A stretch of 8,816 nt of DNA from the NCBI GenBank assembly GCA_009785015.1, contig WQXD01000151.1, forward strand, positions 1 through 8,816, in the 5' to 3' direction. This stretch comes from Oscillospiraceae bacterium. Lineage in GTDB: Bacteria; Bacillota_A; Clostridia; Oscillospirales; WRJC01. The notes below the pieces were generated by a model, which worked only from the letters and a program-made list of their open reading frames with translations, was not told the origin of the DNA and did not search any database. A program made the position numbers and the translations under genes. Below are positions 6,132-8,816 of this stretch, one piece after another; position 1 is the stretch's first letter, and every line of letters starts with the position of its first letter.

Positions 6132-7159
6132 TAATATATAAAGAAAAACGCGGGATATTTGGTTTTGGTCGCCATTTCCGCGAAATCTTTGCGCGTTTCG
6201 TATTGAACCGGTACGACCTTTTCCCGAATGACAGAATCGAGATATTTGGCAAGATTGTCTATTTTTTCTTTTAAAATTTCGATATGCGGCTTGTATTCGG
6301 GGAAATATGCCAAAAATTCGCCGGTTTCATTGGTTCGCAGCAATTCAAGCAGCCTCTTTTCGTTCATCCCGCTTATGAGATGGCTGATTGCCACATATGC
6401 CGGACTTTTCACTTTGATCCGTCTGTAATCCGCGTCTTTGACGACATATCCTTCCTCGCAGTACCGGAGTTTTGACGCCATCTCGATTAACAAGCTCAGA
6501 TTATTGCATTGATATGTCTTCGGTTTCTTGATTCCAATATCAATTTCAAGTTCTTTAAGCGATATATTATCTCTCGTTCCTATGTGATACAAGTCAATCG
6601 ATTCATATGGGACCACGACGCGGTTATACGGCGACACAAGCTCAAACATATATGTGTACTGCCCATTCAGCGAAGTCATATCAAGCCCGGCCTTGCCTGC
6701 CGCCGCTTCAAACAAGTCGCCGAAATTAGCATATGTCGTATCTATGGTCATTTCGTTGTCGGAATCGGAGCCGATGTTGGCCTTGTTCGCGAATATGGTT
6801 CCGTTGGTCGATACAATCCATTTTCCGTTGCAGTTCCAGACCTTGATCAGCGAGCCGTCGATTTTTTCCTCCACTTTCGCGGTAGTCCAGTCGATATTGT
6901 CCGCGTACGGCTCGCCGTAGTTCCCGAATTTATAAAAAGGCACGCAGACCGGATTCAGATTTTTATCAATAATCAGTCCGCGGCATTCCCGCACGATTTC
7001 GTCATTGAAATCGGAATCTATCTGGGAGTATTTCAGCAATATAAAGTCTCCGTCGTCCTTTATGGTTATATTGTATGGAGCTTTCGACAAAATCTCCCGC
7101 CAGTTCCTATTGTTTTTTATGTATTCCACTACTTTTACTATAGCGCCCACCTCACACAT
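6047..7159 (-). CDS. ATP-dependent RNA ligase, T4 Rnl1-like
   Basis: About 370 residues, close to T4 Rnl1 (374). In this numbering: RECRGLIID (about 57-65), KFGNYGE (77-83), nucleotidyl-transfer motif I EEKIDGS with adenylated lysine K99, motif III MFELVSP (171-177), motif IV EEGYVV (235-240) and motif V RRIKVKSP (246-253), followed by an alpha-helical C-terminal domain. Known chemistry: ATP adenylates the lysine, AMP is passed to an RNA 5'-phosphate, and it is sealed to a 3'-OH. T4 Rnl1 repairs nuclease-cut tRNA; the bacterial role is unclear and no polynucleotide kinase is adjacent. Start: the longest ATG (7189) lies inside the promoter spacer, so it is excluded. ATG 7159 would follow the predicted transcript start by only about 14 nt without a ribosome binding site. 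GAGGTG stands 6 nt before an in-frame ATA at 7141, where the alignment of T4-like proteins would begin. True start is 7159 or 7141. Confidence 0.87.
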   Translation of the reverse strand: MCEVGAIVKVVEYIKNNRNWREILSKAPYNITIKDDGDFILLKYSQIDSDFNDEIVRECRGLIIDKNLNPVCVPFYKFGNYGEPYADNIDWTTAKVEEKIDGSLIKVWNCNGKWIVSTNGTIFANKANIGSDSDNEMTIDTTYANFGDLFEAAAGKAGLDMTSLNGQYTYMFELVSPYNRVVVPYESIDLYHIGTRDNISLKELEIDIGIKKPKTYQCNNLSLLIEMASKLRYCEEGYVVKDADYRRIKVKSPAYVAISHLISGMNEKRLLELLRTNETGEFLAYFPEYKPHIEILKEKIDNLAKYLDSVIREKVVPVQYETRKDFAEMATKTKYPAFFFIYYDGKVKTPQEWIWSLTNDKIMDQLEKLG

Positions 7160-7179
7160 TGAAAATATATTTTGGAATA

Positions 7180-7208
7180 ATTTTACCATACAGGGCTGAA
7201 AATGTCAA
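7180..7208 (-). promoter_or_regulatory. Sigma-A promoter of the RNA ligase gene
   Basis: Minus strand TTGACA (7208-7203), 17 bp, TAAAAT (7185-7180); predicted start near 7173. It is divergent from the promoter at 7236-7264. Its spacer contains the ATG at 7189, so that codon cannot be translated from this transcript. Confidence 0.75.
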
Positions 7209-7235
7209 TAGGTTCCGCTGTCTTTTTAAAATGTA

Positions 7236-7264
7236 TTGCATTTGCGTCCGCAAAGTTGTATAAT
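7236..7264 (+). promoter_or_regulatory. Sigma-A promoter of the phosphotransferase/kinase gene
   Basis: TTGCAT (7236-7241), 17 bp, perfect TATAAT (7259-7264), predicted start near 7271, 23 nt before the ATG at 7294. The leader contains GCAGGA as a distant ribosome binding site. Confidence 0.7.
7241..7254. promoter_or_regulatory. Palindrome between -35 and -10, operator candidate
   Basis: TTTGCG-TC-CGCAAA is a perfect 6+6 bp inverted repeat with a 2-bp centre. It begins at the last base of the -35 hexamer and fills most of the spacer. A protein bound here would block RNA polymerase. The matching regulator is not in the window. Confidence 0.45.
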
Positions 7265-7293
7265 AATTGAGAAAGGCAGGAATAAACCGTATT

Positions 7294-8816
7294 ATGATTC
7301 ACGATATACCCGGTTATGATTCATTTTTAAAAATCGAGCCGATAAATAAAGGCTGGTCGGAAGACAAAAAATACTGCGTTACCAAAGCGGACGGCACGAA
7401 ACTCCTGCTCCGCGTTACGCCCATATCCCGATATGAAACGCGGAAGTCCTTGTTTGATATGCTCGGGCGGGTGGCCGCGCTTGATATTCCCATGTGTATG
7501 CCTGTTGAGTTCGGGGCTTGTGAAAACGGCGTATATTCGTTCCAAAGCTGGATCGACGGCGAGGATTTGGAAATCGTATTGCCCCGGCTATCAGAAGCAA
7601 AGCAGTATGTATTGGGGGTAAAGTCCGGCGAAATCGCGCGGAAGATGCACTGCATCCCCGCGCCGGATGCACAGGAAGAATGGGAAACGCGTTTTAACCG
7701 CAAAACCGATATGAAAATAAAAAAATATAACGAGTGCGGCCTGCGGTTCGACGGCGATGAACACGTCCTCGCCTATATAGAACAAAACCGCGATTTATTG
7801 AAGAACCGCCCGCAATGTTTTCAACACGGCGATTATCATATCGGCAACATGATGATCGAGTGCGGCGAACTGAAAATCATCGACTTTGACCGTTACGATT
7901 TCGGCGACCCGTGGGAGGAATTCAAGCGTATCGTATGGAGCGCGGCGGCAAGCCCGCATTTCGCAACCGGGCAGCTTCGCGGGTATTTCGGCGGTGAGCC
8001 GCCGATTGAATTTTTCAAGCTGCTGACCTTCTATATCGCAAGCAACACGCTGTCCTCGATATATTGGGCTGTCCCTTTCGGGCAATCCGAGCTCGATACA
8101 ATGATGAAGCAGGCGCGGGATGTGCTGGAATGGTTCGACAATATGCAAAACCCCGTGCCGGCATGGTATCTCAAAGATTATCATGCGGAATGGATTGCGG
8201 GTGTGCCGATTTGCTTGAAAAAACCATTTGATTTGAGTTTTATTTATCGGTACGGCGAAGTCTTCAAAGTTGTGAAACACGGCGAGGGTTCATTGAATTT
8301 ATGCTTCGGCGTCGAAAATGACAACAAAAAATATTTTATTAAGTTTGCGGGCGCGCCCAACGAAATGGGCGGCTGTATCAGTCCCACAACAGACGAAACA
8401 ATCGGATTTCTTAAAGATGCGGCGCAAGTCTATCGGGATTTAGAACACCCAAATTTGATCAAATTTATCGACGGCGAGGAAGTCGGCGGAGGGTACGCCA
8501 ATATTTTTGAATGGGTTGAAGCCGAATGTATCGGCTATCCAAGCCCTCCGTCGCGCCAAAAGTTTTTGAATCTGCCGGTTGAGGCAAAAATGCAGGCGTT
8601 TGACGATATATTGGATTTTCACGTTCATGTCGCAAAACAGGGGTATGTCGCCATTGACTTCTACGCCGATCAGATTTTATACGACTTTGAAAATAACAGA
8701 ACAATAATCTGTGATATTGACTTTTATCAGAAGTCGCCCTATTACGGCGACAAAGGCGCATGGGGTTCGTCGAATTTTGTTTCGCCGGAGGAACTTGTCC
8801 CCGGTTCAAGGATTGA
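7294..8816 (+). CDS. APH-family phosphotransferase fused to a kinase-like domain (3' end outside window)
   Basis: Seen: one uninterrupted frame of 507 codons from ATG 7294 to the window edge. Domain 1 (about 1-290) is an aminoglycoside/choline-kinase-like phosphotransferase. It has LLLRV near 38-41, catalytic HGDYHIGN (178-185, Asp180 as base, Asn185 for metal) and the metal-binding IIDFD (195-199), then DPWEEFKRI as in APH-like proteins. Domain 2 (about 298 onward, WIAGVPICLKKPFDLSF) is protein-kinase-like: IKFAG with candidate ATP lysine K350, GYVAIDFY with candidate catalytic Asp455, CDIDFY with candidate Mg-binding Asp476 (DFG position), and SPE (497-499) at the APE position. Both domains keep the residues needed for phosphotransfer. 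From memory, Clostridia often carry these as two separate proteins, so the fusion is notable. The substrate is unknown; antibiotic phosphorylation is possible for domain 1 but unproven. The start has a distant AGGA (about 12 nt). Confidence 0.87.
   Translation, partial: MIHDIPGYDSFLKIEPINKGWSEDKKYCVTKADGTKLLLRVTPISRYETRKSLFDMLGRVAALDIPMCMPVEFGACENGVYSFQSWIDGEDLEIVLPRLSEAKQYVLGVKSGEIARKMHCIPAPDAQEEWETRFNRKTDMKIKKYNECGLRFDGDEHVLAYIEQNRDLLKNRPQCFQHGDYHIGNMMIECGELKIIDFDRYDFGDPWEEFKRIVWSAAASPHFATGQLRGYFGGEPPIEFFKLLTFYIASNTLSSIYWAVPFGQSELDTMMKQARDVLEWFDNMQNPVPAWYLKDYHAEWIAGVPICLKKPFDLSFIYRYGEVFKVVKHGEGSLNLCFGVENDNKKYFIKFAGAPNEMGGCISPTTDETIGFLKDAAQVYRDLEHPNLIKFIDGEEVGGGYANIFEWVEAECIGYPSPPSRQKFLNLPVEAKMQAFDDILDFHVHVAKQGYVAIDFYADQILYDFENNRTIICDIDFYQKSPYYGDKGAWGSSNFVSPEELVPGSRI

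Noticed and set aside
6509..7162. 217-codon plus-strand ORF
   Set aside because: It is the antisense shadow of the RNA ligase gene, whose motifs I, III, IV and V are clear on the other strand.
7314..8809. Several minus-strand ORFs of up to 161 codons
   Set aside because: They lie opposite the phosphotransferase/kinase frame, which shows conserved catalytic motifs; these are its shadows.

Overview
The window looks like an accessory stretch of a Firmicutes (Clostridia-type) chromosome. Shine-Dalgarno sequences are strong AGGAG/GGAGG types, the promoters are sigma-A-like with 17-bp spacers, base composition is moderate, and every recognisable protein family is common in anaerobic Clostridia. 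No tRNA, rRNA, CRISPR array, transposase or phage structural gene was found.

Left part (1-1400, minus strand). A near-consensus promoter (TTGACA, 17 bp, TATGAT, with an upstream A-tract) fires leftward at about 1342. It makes a roughly 390-nt transcript with a structured 5' part, a 39-codon cysteine-containing small ORF (1046-1165) with a good ribosome binding site, and a perfect 9-bp terminator hairpin with U-rich tail. That tail runs directly into the ribosome binding site of a small-molecule methyltransferase gene, which is translationally coupled (TAATG) to a GNAT acetyltransferase cut by the window edge. The RNA plus peptide unit is the most interesting item here.

Middle (1400-4700). 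A YwaF/TIGR02206-type membrane protein (minus) is divergent from an Fpg/Nei-like protein (plus). The Fpg/Nei-like protein keeps the zinc finger and H2TH region but lacks the N-terminal Pro-Glu catalytic pair. Convergent with it is an FtsX/MacB-type ABC permease with no ATPase gene beside it.

Right-middle (4700-7210, minus). A complete T4 Rnl1-like ATP-dependent RNA ligase gene is followed by a broken AAA/DUF234-type ATPase (internal deletion plus frameshift), then by an 84-bp remnant of a second ligase 3' end abutting the permease. The two ligase 3' ends form a direct repeat, 78 of 85 positions identical by hand alignment, flanking the ATPase. This records a duplication or insertion followed by decay.

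Right edge (7210-8816, plus). Divergent from the ligase, a promoter with a perfect 6+6 bp palindrome between its -35 and -10 drives an open frame that leaves the window. The frame joins an aminoglycoside-phosphotransferase-like domain to a second, protein-kinase-like domain. The genes do not form one obvious pathway. The layout is a patchwork of resistance- or modification-like enzymes, an RNA-repair ligase and decaying cassettes.
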